Positions 1 through 7,525 of a DNA stretch of 64,000 nucleotides are shown here, one piece after another. The position numbers were made by a program, and so were the translations under genes. This DNA is from Shimia sagamensis. Lineage in GTDB: Bacteria > Pseudomonadota > Alphaproteobacteria > Rhodobacterales > Rhodobacteraceae. The stretch is from positions 124,001 through 188,000 of the forward strand of contig NZ_FXTY01000007.1 of the NCBI RefSeq assembly GCF_900182745.1, given 5' to 3'. The notes below the pieces were generated by a model. The model worked only from the letters and a program-made list of their open reading frames with translations. It was not told the DNA's origin and searched no databases. The stretch's first letter is position 1. Each line of letters begins with the position of its first letter.

Positions 1-1426
1 TGAGCGTGGCGCCAAAGTCTGCGCCCAGATCAGCGGCAGATTTTGCGGCCCCGAGCATCTCCGGTGCTTCGGTGCCATAGGCGCGGATCAGGCGTTTGGC
101 CCAGGCATCGGTCAGGAAAGGGTAATCGCGTTGTAGCTCTGCAATCTTATCGCCCACCTGATGCACTTCGAAGTCACCGCCGGGCATTGCCACACCGGCC
201 GTCCAAGGGGCTGTCGCCTGCGGGAAGAACGGCGTGAGCTTCTCCATCGCCGCCTCAGCCAGTTTGCGGTAGGTGGTGATTTTTCCGCCAAAGATGTTGA
301 GCACCGGTGCGCCTGCATCATCCAGCTTCAGCACATAGTCGCGCGTGGCGGCCTGGGCTGAGGATGCGCCGTCGTCATAGAGCGGGCGCACACCTGAGTA
401 GCGCCAGACGATATCGTCCATCACAACCGGCTTTTTAAAATAGTTAGAGGCAAAATCACACAGATACTGCGCTTCCTCATCAGTACAGGTTGGGGCCACA
501 TCGGCGTGAGTGTGCTCCTGGTCGGTGGTGCCGATGAGGGTGAAGTCTTCCTGATACGGAATGGCAAAAATAATGCGGCCATCGGTGCCCTGGAAGAAAT
601 AGCAGCGGTCGTGATCAAACAGGCGTTTGGTCACAATATGGCTGCCGCGCACAAGGCGCACACCGGCGGTAGTATCCTGCTGAATCACACCACGAATAAC
701 GTCAGCGACCCAAGGCCCCCCTGCATTCACCAGAGCCTTGGCGCGGGTGATGCGGCGCACGCCGGTGTCGATGTCTTCCATCTCGATGTGCCAGAGGTTA
801 TCGCCGCGCTGGGCCGAGATCACCTTGGTGCGGGTGCGAATGGTGGCACCTCGCGCTTCGGCATCGCGGGCGTTGAGCACCACAAGACGGCTGTCTTCGA
901 CCCAGCAGTCGGAATATTCAAAAGCTTTGACAAACTTCTCCTGCAACGGTGCACCAGCATCGTCGATTTGAAGGTCCACGCTGCGGGTGCCAGGTAAGAT
1001 TTTGCGCCCGCCAAGATGGTCATACATAAACAGACCCATGCGGATCAGCCAGCTTGGCCGGCGGCCTTTCATCCAAGGCATGACCACATTCAGCAGCTTG
1101 GATGTGGGTGTATCATTTTCAAAGCGCATGTCCTTGTGCATCGGCAGCACAAAGCGCATCGGCCAGCTGATGTGCGGCATCGCGCGCAACAGGGTTTCGC
1201 GTTCAATCAGAGCTTCGCGCACGAGGCGAACTTCGAAATATTCAAGGTAGCGCAGGCCGCCATGGAACAGTTTGGTTGAAGCTGACGAGGTTGCAGAGGC
1301 CAAATCACTCATTTCGGCCAGCTCCACAGAGAGCCCCCGCCCTGCCGCATCACGCGCGATGCCACAGCCATTGATGCCGCCGCCAATAACAAAAAGATCC
1401 ACCGGATTTTCGGTTTGCGCTTCCAT
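1..1426 (-). CDS. glpD: glycerol-3-phosphate dehydrogenase, FAD-dependent (C-terminus beyond left edge)
   Basis: Oxidises sn-glycerol 3-phosphate to dihydroxyacetone phosphate at the inner membrane, passing electrons to quinone. The first 475 codons are visible and the frame is still open at base 1, so the C-terminal part is missing. An N-terminal FAD-binding Rossmann motif (VIGGGINGCGIARDAAGRG-like) starts near residue 13. The GlpD-typical segments FHGGLRYLE and IFGGKITTYRKLAE are present, the latter near residue 390. The ATG at 1424-1426 opens directly into the FAD motif. It is divergent from a DeoR-type regulator at 1572, the usual glpR/glpD layout in Rhodobacterales and rhizobia. The gene is probably repressed by GlpR and relieved by glycerol 3-phosphate; that part is family knowledge. 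Confidence 0.95.
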   Translation of the reverse strand, partial: MEAQTENPVDLFVIGGGINGCGIARDAAGRGLSVELAEMSDLASATSSASTKLFHGGLRYLEYFEVRLVREALIERETLLRAMPHISWPMRFVLPMHKDMRFENDTPTSKLLNVVMPWMKGRRPSWLIRMGLFMYDHLGGRKILPGTRSVDLQIDDAGAPLQEKFVKAFEYSDCWVEDSRLVVLNARDAEARGATIRTRTKVISAQRGDNLWHIEMEDIDTGVRRITRAKALVNAGGPWVADVIRGVIQQDTTAGVRLVRGSHIVTKRLFDHDRCYFFQGTDGRIIFAIPYQEDFTLIGTTDQEHTHADVAPTCTDEEAQYLCDFASNYFKKPVVMDDIVWRYSGVRPLYDDGASSAQAATRDYVLKLDDAGAPVLNIFGGKITTYRKLAEAAMEKLTPFFPQATAPWTAGVAMPGGDFEVHQVGDKIAELQRDYPFLTDAWAKRLIRAYGTEAPEMLGAAKSAADLGADFGATL

Positions 1427-1436
1427 AAGAACACCT

Positions 1437-1461
1437 TCGAACATTTTCGCACCCTTACGAA
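1437..1461. promoter_or_regulatory. putative GlpR operator on the glpD side
   Basis: Just upstream of glpD there is CGAACAT at 1438-1444, a second TTCG at 1446-1449 and ACGAA at 1457-1461. The CGAACAT half-site matches the half of the E. coli GlpR operator. The same heptamer recurs in front of glpR. Assignment as an operator is inference. Confidence 0.4.
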
Positions 1462-1555
1462 CCCAAAACGCGCATGTCGTCAAGGAAATTCCGTGTGATC
1501 GCGTGGAATTTCATTGAAAATTTGCATAACGCCTGCCACTGAAGACGGAACGCAA

Positions 1556-1573
1556 ACGAAAAGTAACGAACAT
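1556..1573. promoter_or_regulatory. putative GlpR operator overlapping the glpR start
   Basis: Two ACGAA repeats (1556-1560 and 1566-1570) are spaced ten bases apart. The second extends into CGAACAT (1567-1573), which overlaps the glpR ATG. One-turn direct repeats are common for DeoR-family regulators, so this fits autorepression. It is a pattern match only. Confidence 0.4.
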
Positions 1574-2333
1574 GTTGAGCAGTTTTCGCGAGAGAGAGAT
1601 CCTCGATATCGCCCGCAGTGAGGGTAAAGTCACCGTGGAAGGGCTGGCCGCACATTTTGATGTGACGGTGCAGACCATTCGCCGGGACCTCAATGAAATG
1701 GCCAATGCTGGCCGGTTGGAGCGGGTACATGGCGGCGCGGTTCTGCCGTCCGGCGTACGCAACATCGCGTATGAGGAGCGGGGGCGTGTGAATGCGGATG
1801 CAAAATCTGCCATGGCAGCCCGTTGCGCGACTGAAATCCCCAATGGATCCGCGCTGTTCATCAACATCGGCACCAGTACGGAAGCCTTGGCCAGCGCGCT
1901 ATTGGGGCATGACGGGTTGCTCGTGGTGACCAACAACCTCAACGTGGCGCGGATTTTGTCGGGCAATGCTCGCTGCAACGTGCTTTTGACCGGTGGACGA
2001 CCGCGCGCCGAAGACGGCGGCTTGGTGGGGCCGGTCGCTGCCAGCATGGTTCGTGATTTTGCTTTCGACTATGCCATCCTTGGCTGCTCAGCAGTGTCCG
2101 CCACCGGCGTGGCTTATGATTTTGACATCGACGAAATTTCGGTGTCGCACGCAGCTTTGGCTGGGGCGCGTGAGTCCTGGCTTTTGGCAGATCACTCCAA
2201 ATTTCAACGCAACGCCCCGGCGCGAATTATTGATTTTGCAGATGTCAGCCGCCTGTTCACCGATGAAATCCCAGACGAGTTGATTGAGGTTTGCACAAAC
2301 AAAGGCACAGAGGTTCTGCTGGCAACCAGTTGA
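1572..2333 (+). CDS. glpR: DeoR/GlpR-family transcriptional repressor
   Basis: Sugar-phosphate-responsive repressor of 253 residues, the normal family length. Residues 6-57 form the DeoR winged helix-turn-helix, with recognition helix TVQTIRRDLNEM and the wing RVHGGAV. The rest is the ISOCOT/DeoRC sensor domain, with NIGTSTEA near residue 97, TGGRPR, and the C-terminal ADHSKF motif. Divergence from glpD points to glycerol 3-phosphate as effector. No strong Shine-Dalgarno precedes the ATG at 1572, but the HTH begins at once after it. The symbol rests on context as well as family, because DeoR paralogues are hard to tell apart by sequence alone. Confidence 0.88.
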   Translation: MLSSFREREILDIARSEGKVTVEGLAAHFDVTVQTIRRDLNEMANAGRLERVHGGAVLPSGVRNIAYEERGRVNADAKSAMAARCATEIPNGSALFINIGTSTEALASALLGHDGLLVVTNNLNVARILSGNARCNVLLTGGRPRAEDGGLVGPVAASMVRDFAFDYAILGCSAVSATGVAYDFDIDEISVSHAALAGARESWLLADHSKFQRNAPARIIDFADVSRLFTDEIPDELIEVCTNKGTEVLLATS

Positions 2334-2369
2334 AGCCCGCGCCGTTTTGCGTTTTTGCCCGCTGTGCCG

Positions 2370-2393
2370 TTGACAAGTCCCAGCGGCTATAAG
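2370..2393 (+). promoter_or_regulatory. possible tRNA promoter elements
   Basis: A consensus -35 hexamer TTGACA lies at 2370-2375 upstream of the tRNA, with TATAAG at 2388-2393. The 12-base spacing is shorter than the 16-18 expected, so the true -10 may lie slightly downstream. Confidence 0.35.
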
Positions 2394-2434
2394 AAAGGTG
2401 GCAACGCAGGAACACCTGTTGGCCACTTGGCAAT

Positions 2435-2511
2435 GGCCCCTTAGCTCAACTGGATAGAGCAGCTGACTTCTAATCAGCAGGTTGAGGGTTCGAGTCCTTC
2501 AGGGGTCGCCA
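2435..2511 (+). tRNA. tRNA-Arg (anticodon UCU)
   Basis: A full cloverleaf can be drawn. The acceptor stem is GGCCCCT with AGGGGTC (one G-U pair). The D-arm contains AGCTCAACTGGATAGAGC. The anticodon stem is GCTGA/TCAGC with loop CTTCTAA, giving anticodon TCT. The T-arm contains GGTTCGAGTCC. The CCA end is encoded at 2509-2511. It reads AGA codons. No integrase or repeated 3' end was seen nearby, so it does not look like an occupied attachment site. Confidence 0.97.
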
Positions 2512-2748
2512 TGGCATAAGCCTTCTTGGTCGCCGGATTGCCGGATCGCCCGCAGATCACGCCAAAACATGGCAACCCTAAGACTATTCACGCAAACTTC
2601 ACCCACCTTTACCGCGCATACGCTGCCAACCCGACAGTTTTGTGATATGCAGAAGTACAGTTGCAGGGGTAGAGCGCGCAGGCCCAACGTTTTGGACGGC
2701 ACAGGGGACATGCAACAAAAAAGGACCGGTCAGCAGAGATAACGAGTA

Positions 2749-3270
2749 ATGAATACCCATAACTTCTCGGTCGCGAGGCTCGAGCCAGAGCTGAAGCAAC
2801 TGTACTTTTCATGGCGATCCGCGGCATCAGGCGCACCGCTACCACAACTCAAGAACATTGGGCTTCCCTTCCTGCAAGCGCCGCCCAGTATTCTGTCAAT
2901 TTATGAGATTTTGCGATCCAAGGGCGGGGAGCCCATAGACTTCAAAGGACTGTACGTGCGCAGCAAACTCAACAAGACGCTGAGCAAAGCCTTTACCGGA
3001 ACATGGCTCTCCGATCACATTGGCAAAGGCCCCGGATCCAAAATGTGGGGGGCTTTTGTGCAGGCCGCGACACAGCCCTTTCCGCTACAAATCACCCTGC
3101 CCTATACCGGCCCCCTCAAGTCCTATCGCAGCACGTCGGAACTCTACCTGCCGGTGTGCGGCGAAAGAGAAACTGTGGAGTATGTTATGGTAGGGGTGGT
3201 TTTGCGGCAGGCTGACTATGGTCAGGTGATCGCATTTCCATCACGGGCCAAGCCTGTTGCGCGGTCCTAA
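2749..3270 (+). CDS. hypothetical protein, possibly a divergent PAS-fold (PAS_5-like) protein
   Basis: A 173-residue soluble protein with no signal peptide or membrane segment. The start PPSILSIYEIL, the middle GTWLSDHIGKGPGSKMW and the late YRSTSELYLPVCGE resemble the pattern of alphaproteobacterial PAS_5 proteins (a G-x-R/W-L core, then a beta strand pair ending in P-L-P-like residues). This is weak and made by eye. It stands alone between a tRNA and a convergent puuD, so context gives no function. Codon use looks like that of its neighbours. Confidence 0.7.
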   Translation: MNTHNFSVARLEPELKQLYFSWRSAASGAPLPQLKNIGLPFLQAPPSILSIYEILRSKGGEPIDFKGLYVRSKLNKTLSKAFTGTWLSDHIGKGPGSKMWGAFVQAATQPFPLQITLPYTGPLKSYRSTSELYLPVCGERETVEYVMVGVVLRQADYGQVIAFPSRAKPVARS

Positions 3271-3280
3271 AGGCAAGGCA

Positions 3281-3305
3281 CAAAAAGGGCGCAGCCTGTG
3301 CGCCC
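3281..3305 (-). terminator. Rho-independent terminator of puuD
   Basis: A seven-base stem GGGCGCA (3287-3293) and TGCGCCC (3299-3305) with a five-base loop. An A-run at 3282-3286 on the + strand becomes the T-run for minus-strand transcription. It lies 24 bases past the puuD stop. Confidence 0.75.
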
Positions 3306-3328
3306 TCGACTTCGCTGGAGATTTTGTT

Positions 3329-4564
3329 TTAGCCGCCCTGGCGGACTTCTTTGATCCAAGCCACGATCAGGTTGCGGCTTTCCTGATCCATCTCAATGGC
3401 GTTGGGCGGCGGCATGGCGTGGGTGCGGCCCGCTTGCAGGTAAATCTGCTCAGCATGGCGTGCCACATCCGCTTCGGTTTCCAGAACCACGCCTTTGGGC
3501 GCCCAGTGCAAACCCTCCCAGGAAGGCTCACGAGCGTGGCACATGGAGCAGTTGCCGGTGACCGCATAGTAGGCGTCTTCAAAGCCCTCAGCAGAGGCAA
3601 ACTTCTGCTCGTATGTGGTCAGCTCGCGGGCTTCTGATTGCTCATAGGTCTCCCCACCGGAGGCGGTCGAGAGCCACGCGATGGTCAGCATCAGCAGCGC
3701 GGTGATCAGCCAGGTCCACAATGGACCTTTGCCGGTTTTGTGCATGGTGTTGAAGTAATGACGGATGGTGACGCCGGTCAGGAAGATCAGGCTGGCGATG
3801 ATCCAAGCATACTCGGTGGCAAAGGCCAGCGGGTAATGGCTGGACAGCATCAGGAAGACCACAGGCAACGTCAGGTAGTTGTTGTGGGTCGAACGCACCT
3901 TGGCGATTTTGCCGTATTTGGCATCCGGTGTGCGGCCGTTTTTCAGATCGTCCACAACAATGCGCTGGTTTGGCATGATCTGGAAAAACACATTCGCGGT
4001 CATGATGGTGGCGGTGAATGCCCCAAGATGCAGCAACGCGGCGCGGCCTGTGAAGATCTGATTGTAGCCCCAGGACATCACAACAAGGATGACAAACAGC
4101 AGCAGCATCAGCAGGGTTGGCTGCTCGCTGAGCTTGGATTTGCACATGAAATCATAGGCCAGCCAGCCAATGGTCAGAGAGCCGCCGGAGATCAGGATGC
4201 CTTGGAAAAGGGTTAGGTCCGCTTTGGTTGGGTCCAGCAGGAAAAGTTCGCCGCCCACCCAGTAGACAATCATCAGAAGGGCGGCACCGGAGAGCCACGT
4301 GGTGTAGCTCTGCCATTTATGCCAGGTGAGATGCTCGGGCATTTCCGCAGGTGCCACCATGAATTTCACAGTGTGATAAAAGCCGCCACCGTGTACTTCC
4401 CATTCCTCACCAAAAGCGCCCTCCGGCAGGTGTTTGGCGGGTTTCAGCATCAGATCGAGTGCGATGAAATAAAACGATGCACCAACCCACGCCATGGCGG
4501 TGATAACGTGAAGCCAGCGCACCGAGAACGCAATCCAGTCCCACAAAATAGCCATATCGTACAT
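3329..4564 (-). CDS. puuD: urate hydroxylase PuuD (membrane protein with C-terminal cytochrome c domain)
   Basis: Oxidises urate to 5-hydroxyisourate in bacteria that lack soluble uricase, with electrons passing to a c-type haem and the respiratory chain. The 411-residue protein begins with about eight hydrophobic helices carrying WLHVITAMAWVGASFYF at residues 16-32 (the Urate_ox_N family). It ends in a small cytochrome c domain with haem site CSMCH near residue 340 and a distal MPPPNA methionine. The start ATG at 4562-4564 has GGGGAGACC seven bases upstream. The next gene in the same direction upstream is uraH, which acts on the product. uraD, xanthine dehydrogenase and allantoinase genes are not in this window. 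Confidence 0.93.
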   Translation of the reverse strand: MYDMAILWDWIAFSVRWLHVITAMAWVGASFYFIALDLMLKPAKHLPEGAFGEEWEVHGGGFYHTVKFMVAPAEMPEHLTWHKWQSYTTWLSGAALLMIVYWVGGELFLLDPTKADLTLFQGILISGGSLTIGWLAYDFMCKSKLSEQPTLLMLLLFVILVVMSWGYNQIFTGRAALLHLGAFTATIMTANVFFQIMPNQRIVVDDLKNGRTPDAKYGKIAKVRSTHNNYLTLPVVFLMLSSHYPLAFATEYAWIIASLIFLTGVTIRHYFNTMHKTGKGPLWTWLITALLMLTIAWLSTASGGETYEQSEARELTTYEQKFASAEGFEDAYYAVTGNCSMCHAREPSWEGLHWAPKGVVLETEADVARHAEQIYLQAGRTHAMPPPNAIEMDQESRNLIVAWIKEVRQGG

Positions 4565-4701
4565 GGCGGTCTCCCCTAGATTCGAATTTTAACCAGTCTA
4601 CGCGACAGGGTCTTTTTTCGGAATTCCCTCTAAATGCCAAGCAGTATCAAAAATTTCAGAATAATGAAAACCGGCTTTGGGACTTGGTAGCGCACAGAAA
4701 A

Positions 4702-4728
4702 AGGCGCGTCCGAAACCGGTACGCGCCT
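4702..4728 (-). terminator. Rho-independent terminator of uraH
   Basis: Stem AGGCGCGT (4702-4709) and ACGCGCCT (4721-4728). An A-run just upstream on the + strand gives a T-run in the minus direction. It lies downstream of the uraH stop and upstream of puuD, so puuD probably has its own promoter in 4565-4700. Confidence 0.7.
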
Positions 4729-4755
4729 CTCAATAAAAGTAATCAGTCAAAAGCC

Positions 4756-5109
4756 TTAGCTGCCGCGATAGGTGGAATACCCAAACGGGGAGAGCAGCAG
4801 AGGCACGTGGTAGTGCGAGGCCTCCGACATGCCAAAGCGGATCGGCACGATGTCGAGGAAACGTGGCTCTTCAGGTGGCGTGCCGCAGGCGTCTAGATAG
4901 GCACCGGCATGGAAGATCAGCTCATATTCACCGATGGCGAATTCTGCAGCGGGCAGGATTTGCTCGTCGGTGCGGCCATCATCGTTGGTGACCAAGGATT
5001 TGAGTTTGGTGCGGGTTTCGCCGTCGATCCGATAGAGATCAATTTTCAGGCCCTCAGCAGGGCAGCCACGGGCGGTGTCCAGAACATGGGTGGTCAGATA
5101 GCCGGTCAT
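4756..5109 (-). CDS. uraH: 5-hydroxyisourate hydrolase (transthyretin-like)
   Basis: Hydrolyses 5-hydroxyisourate to OHCU, the step after urate oxidation. At 117 residues it is full length for the family. Key residues are visible: His8 in [11 protein letters not shown], His99 and His101 in SHYHVPLL, and the diagnostic C-terminal tetrapeptide YRGS at 114-117 that separates HIU hydrolases from transthyretin. The start ATG at 5107-5109 has GGAGACA upstream. It is cytoplasmic by the lack of a signal peptide. Its neighbour puuD supplies the substrate. Confidence 0.95.
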   Translation of the reverse strand: MTGYLTTHVLDTARGCPAEGLKIDLYRIDGETRTKLKSLVTNDDGRTDEQILPAAEFAIGEYELIFHAGAYLDACGTPPEEPRFLDIVPIRFGMSEASHYHVPLLLSPFGYSTYRGS

Positions 5110-5288
5110 GGATGTGTCTCCTGATTGTTTGTATTGGTTTTAGTCCGGTTGGGGCCTTGGAGGCAAAGCCTGTCTGAGGCGATGCACTTTCCGCTTTTTC
5201 TTGAAAAACAGACGCGATTATCTGGCATATCCAGCAATGCGCGCTACGGTGCGCGGACCGCCAGACCAAATACAAGAGAAAGACCCCG

Positions 5289-6047
5289 ATGACTGTTTTG
5301 GAAATTTTTGTGCTGGCTTTGGCCGGATTTGGCGCTGGCGTTGTGAATACGATTGCGGGGGGCGGGACATTTTTGACATTCCCTGCGCTGGTCTGGGCCG
5401 GGGTGCCACCGGTGGCGGCCAATGCCACCAGCGCGGTGGCGGTATTCCCCGGTTATCTGGGCGGGGCGATTGGTTTTTTGTCAGAACTCAAAACCCTGTC
5501 ACGCGCGCAAATGATCCGCCTGACAGTGATCACTTTGGCCGGCGGATTGGCGGGGTCGCTGTTGTTGCTGGTGTCGTCCAACGAGGTGTTTTCCTATGTG
5601 GTGCCGTTTCTGTTGATGTTTGCCACCACGGCGTTTTTGCTTGGGGCCAAGCTACAGGCCTGGGCGCAGGAAAAGGCCAAATGGTTCAAGCCGGAAGGCG
5701 CTGTGGGGCTATTTCTGGTCAGCGTTTATGGCGGGTATTTCAACGGCGGCTTGGGCATTGTGCTGCTCGCGCTGTTTGCCATGTGGGGCTGGCGCGACAT
5801 TCACCTGATGAACGGGGTGAAAAACGGGCTGTCGTTTGCGCTGTCCGCCATTTCGGTGGTGACCTTTGCCATTGCAGGTCTGGTGGTCTGGCCGATGGCG
5901 GTGCTGATGATGGTGTTTGCGGTGTTGGGTGGCTACAGCGGGGCCTTTGTGGCCAAGGCCATTCCGGCTTCAGTGGTGCGCTGGATTGTGGTGGTGATCG
6001 GCTACGGCATGAGCGCAGTGTTTCTGGCGCGGTTGTTTGTCAGCTGA
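5289..6047 (+). CDS. TSUP (TauE/SafE) family membrane transporter
   Basis: A 252-residue protein of two repeats and about eight membrane helices, typical of the TauE/SafE family that moves small organic or sulfur-containing anions. The N-terminal repeat has GFGAGVVNTIAGGGTFLTFPAL, the usual family signature. The second repeat shows GGYFNGGLGIVLLALF. It is divergent from uraH and convergent with guaD, so it sits inside a purine block. A role in exporting or taking up a purine breakdown product is possible, but the sequence does not fix the substrate. Confidence 0.88.
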   Translation: MTVLEIFVLALAGFGAGVVNTIAGGGTFLTFPALVWAGVPPVAANATSAVAVFPGYLGGAIGFLSELKTLSRAQMIRLTVITLAGGLAGSLLLLVSSNEVFSYVVPFLLMFATTAFLLGAKLQAWAQEKAKWFKPEGAVGLFLVSVYGGYFNGGLGIVLLALFAMWGWRDIHLMNGVKNGLSFALSAISVVTFAIAGLVVWPMAVLMMVFAVLGGYSGAFVAKAIPASVVRWIVVVIGYGMSAVFLARLFVS

Positions 6048-6080
6048 CCCACTTGAGGCCAGCTGACAGGATTCAGTTGA

Positions 6081-7439
6081 TCAGGCTGATTTGAGAACCG
6101 GTGCTACGGCAGGCGCGTTTACAATTGTCGCTGCGCCGTTTTTCTGTGCCACGCCTGCGACATAAGTCTCTGACACAGCGCGGTCATCGCCCAGGGTTTG
6201 CAGGATAAACAGCTCTTCCGACAAGCTTCCAGCCCGCTGCATGCGCAGGTCCATGGCGTGGGTCGCGTGGGAATCCAGCACCACCACATCCGCGTCTGAT
6301 CCCACTGCCAGAGTACCAATCTTGTCAGACAGGCCCAGCACTTCGGCGTTACCACGGGTGATCCAGTCAAAGGCGCGCAGCGGGTGCAGTTTCTGCTTCT
6401 GCAGTTGCAAGATTTTGTACCCCTCATTGAGGGTTTGCAGCATCGAGTAACTGGTCCCTGCCCCGATGTCGGTGGCAATCGCGTTCTGAATGCCACGGGC
6501 GCGCAACCCGCCGTCGTCAAATAGGCCGCTGCCGAGGAAGAGGTTGGAGGTTGGGCAGAACACCGGCTTGGCCTGGGTTTCGGCCAGCACATCAATCTCG
6601 CGCGGGGTCAGGTGAATGGAGTGGCCCAGCAAGGTTTTGGGCGTCAGCAGACCGTACCCTTCATACACACCAAGATAGTCCGGCGCATCCGGGTAGAGCT
6701 CTTTGGTGAAGGCGATCTCGTCGTGGTTTTCGCTCAGGTGGGTCTGCACAAAACACTCGGGGTGCTCCGCCACCAAAGCCTGCGCCATCTGCATCTGCTC
6801 TGGCGTTGAGGTGATCGCAAAACGCGGCGTGATCGCATACTGCGCACGGCCCTTACCATGCCATTTGGCAATCATCTTTTTGCTGTCGTCGTAGCTCGAC
6901 TGCGGCGTGTCGCGCAGCGTATCCGGCGCATTGCGGTCCATCATGACCTTGCCGCCAATCATGCACATGTTGCGCTTCTCAGCTTCGGCAAAATAAGCGT
7001 CCACAGACGCCGTATGTACCGAGCAGTAGGAAACAGCCGTGGTGGTGCCGTGGCTGGTCAGCAAGTCATAGAAATGCCCCGCCATTGCGGTGCTGTGCTT
7101 GGGATCTTCAAAGCGGGTCTCTTCGGGGAAGGTGTAGTTGTTCAGCCAATCGAGAAGCTGCTCGCCCCAGGAGGCAATCACCTGCACCTGCGGGAAATGC
7201 ACATGGGTGTCGATGAAACCGGGCAGCAGCAAATTGGGACGGTGGTCTTTGACCGCGGCCTTGGGGGCCTGCGCAGCAATGTCTTGGTACACGCCGGTGG
7301 CTTTGATTTTGCCAGCCTCGATCAGGATCGCGCCATCCTTGATGTAGGTATAGGCGTCGGTGTCCATCTCATCCGCAGGGGCGGCGTGGAAATCCAGAAG
7401 GCGGCCCCGCAGGAGCGTTTGGGTCTCTGTGTGTGACAT
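6081..7439 (-). CDS. guaD: guanine deaminase
   Basis: Deaminates guanine to xanthine, the entry step to purine catabolism. This 452-residue amidohydrolase has the metal motif PGFIDTHVHFPQ, the second histidine in TH-LSENHDE, and CPTSNLFLGSGLF and DIGAGTSYS, which mark guanine deaminases within the superfamily. The ATG at 7437-7439 (reading MSHTETQ) matches the family N-terminus; an in-frame start further upstream would add an unlikely 21 residues. It is followed upstream by the NCS2 permease in the same direction, probably one transcription unit for uptake and deamination. Confidence 0.93.
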   Translation of the reverse strand: MSHTETQTLLRGRLLDFHAAPADEMDTDAYTYIKDGAILIEAGKIKATGVYQDIAAQAPKAAVKDHRPNLLLPGFIDTHVHFPQVQVIASWGEQLLDWLNNYTFPEETRFEDPKHSTAMAGHFYDLLTSHGTTTAVSYCSVHTASVDAYFAEAEKRNMCMIGGKVMMDRNAPDTLRDTPQSSYDDSKKMIAKWHGKGRAQYAITPRFAITSTPEQMQMAQALVAEHPECFVQTHLSENHDEIAFTKELYPDAPDYLGVYEGYGLLTPKTLLGHSIHLTPREIDVLAETQAKPVFCPTSNLFLGSGLFDDGGLRARGIQNAIATDIGAGTSYSMLQTLNEGYKILQLQKQKLHPLRAFDWITRGNAEVLGLSDKIGTLAVGSDADVVVLDSHATHAMDLRMQRAGSLSEELFILQTLGDDRAVSETYVAGVAQKNGAATIVNAPAVAPVLKSA

Positions 7440-7525
7440 GGTCGGGTCCAATGTGGAGGAATAAAAAGGTGCAGGCCGCCGAAGGACATGGCTGGCCCGC
7501 ACAAGGGCGTCCGGGGAAGTGGACG

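Noticed and set aside
2435-2511. tRNA-Arg as possible integration site of a mobile element
   Set aside because: No integrase, no repeat of the tRNA 3' end and no change in base use was seen in the following genes.
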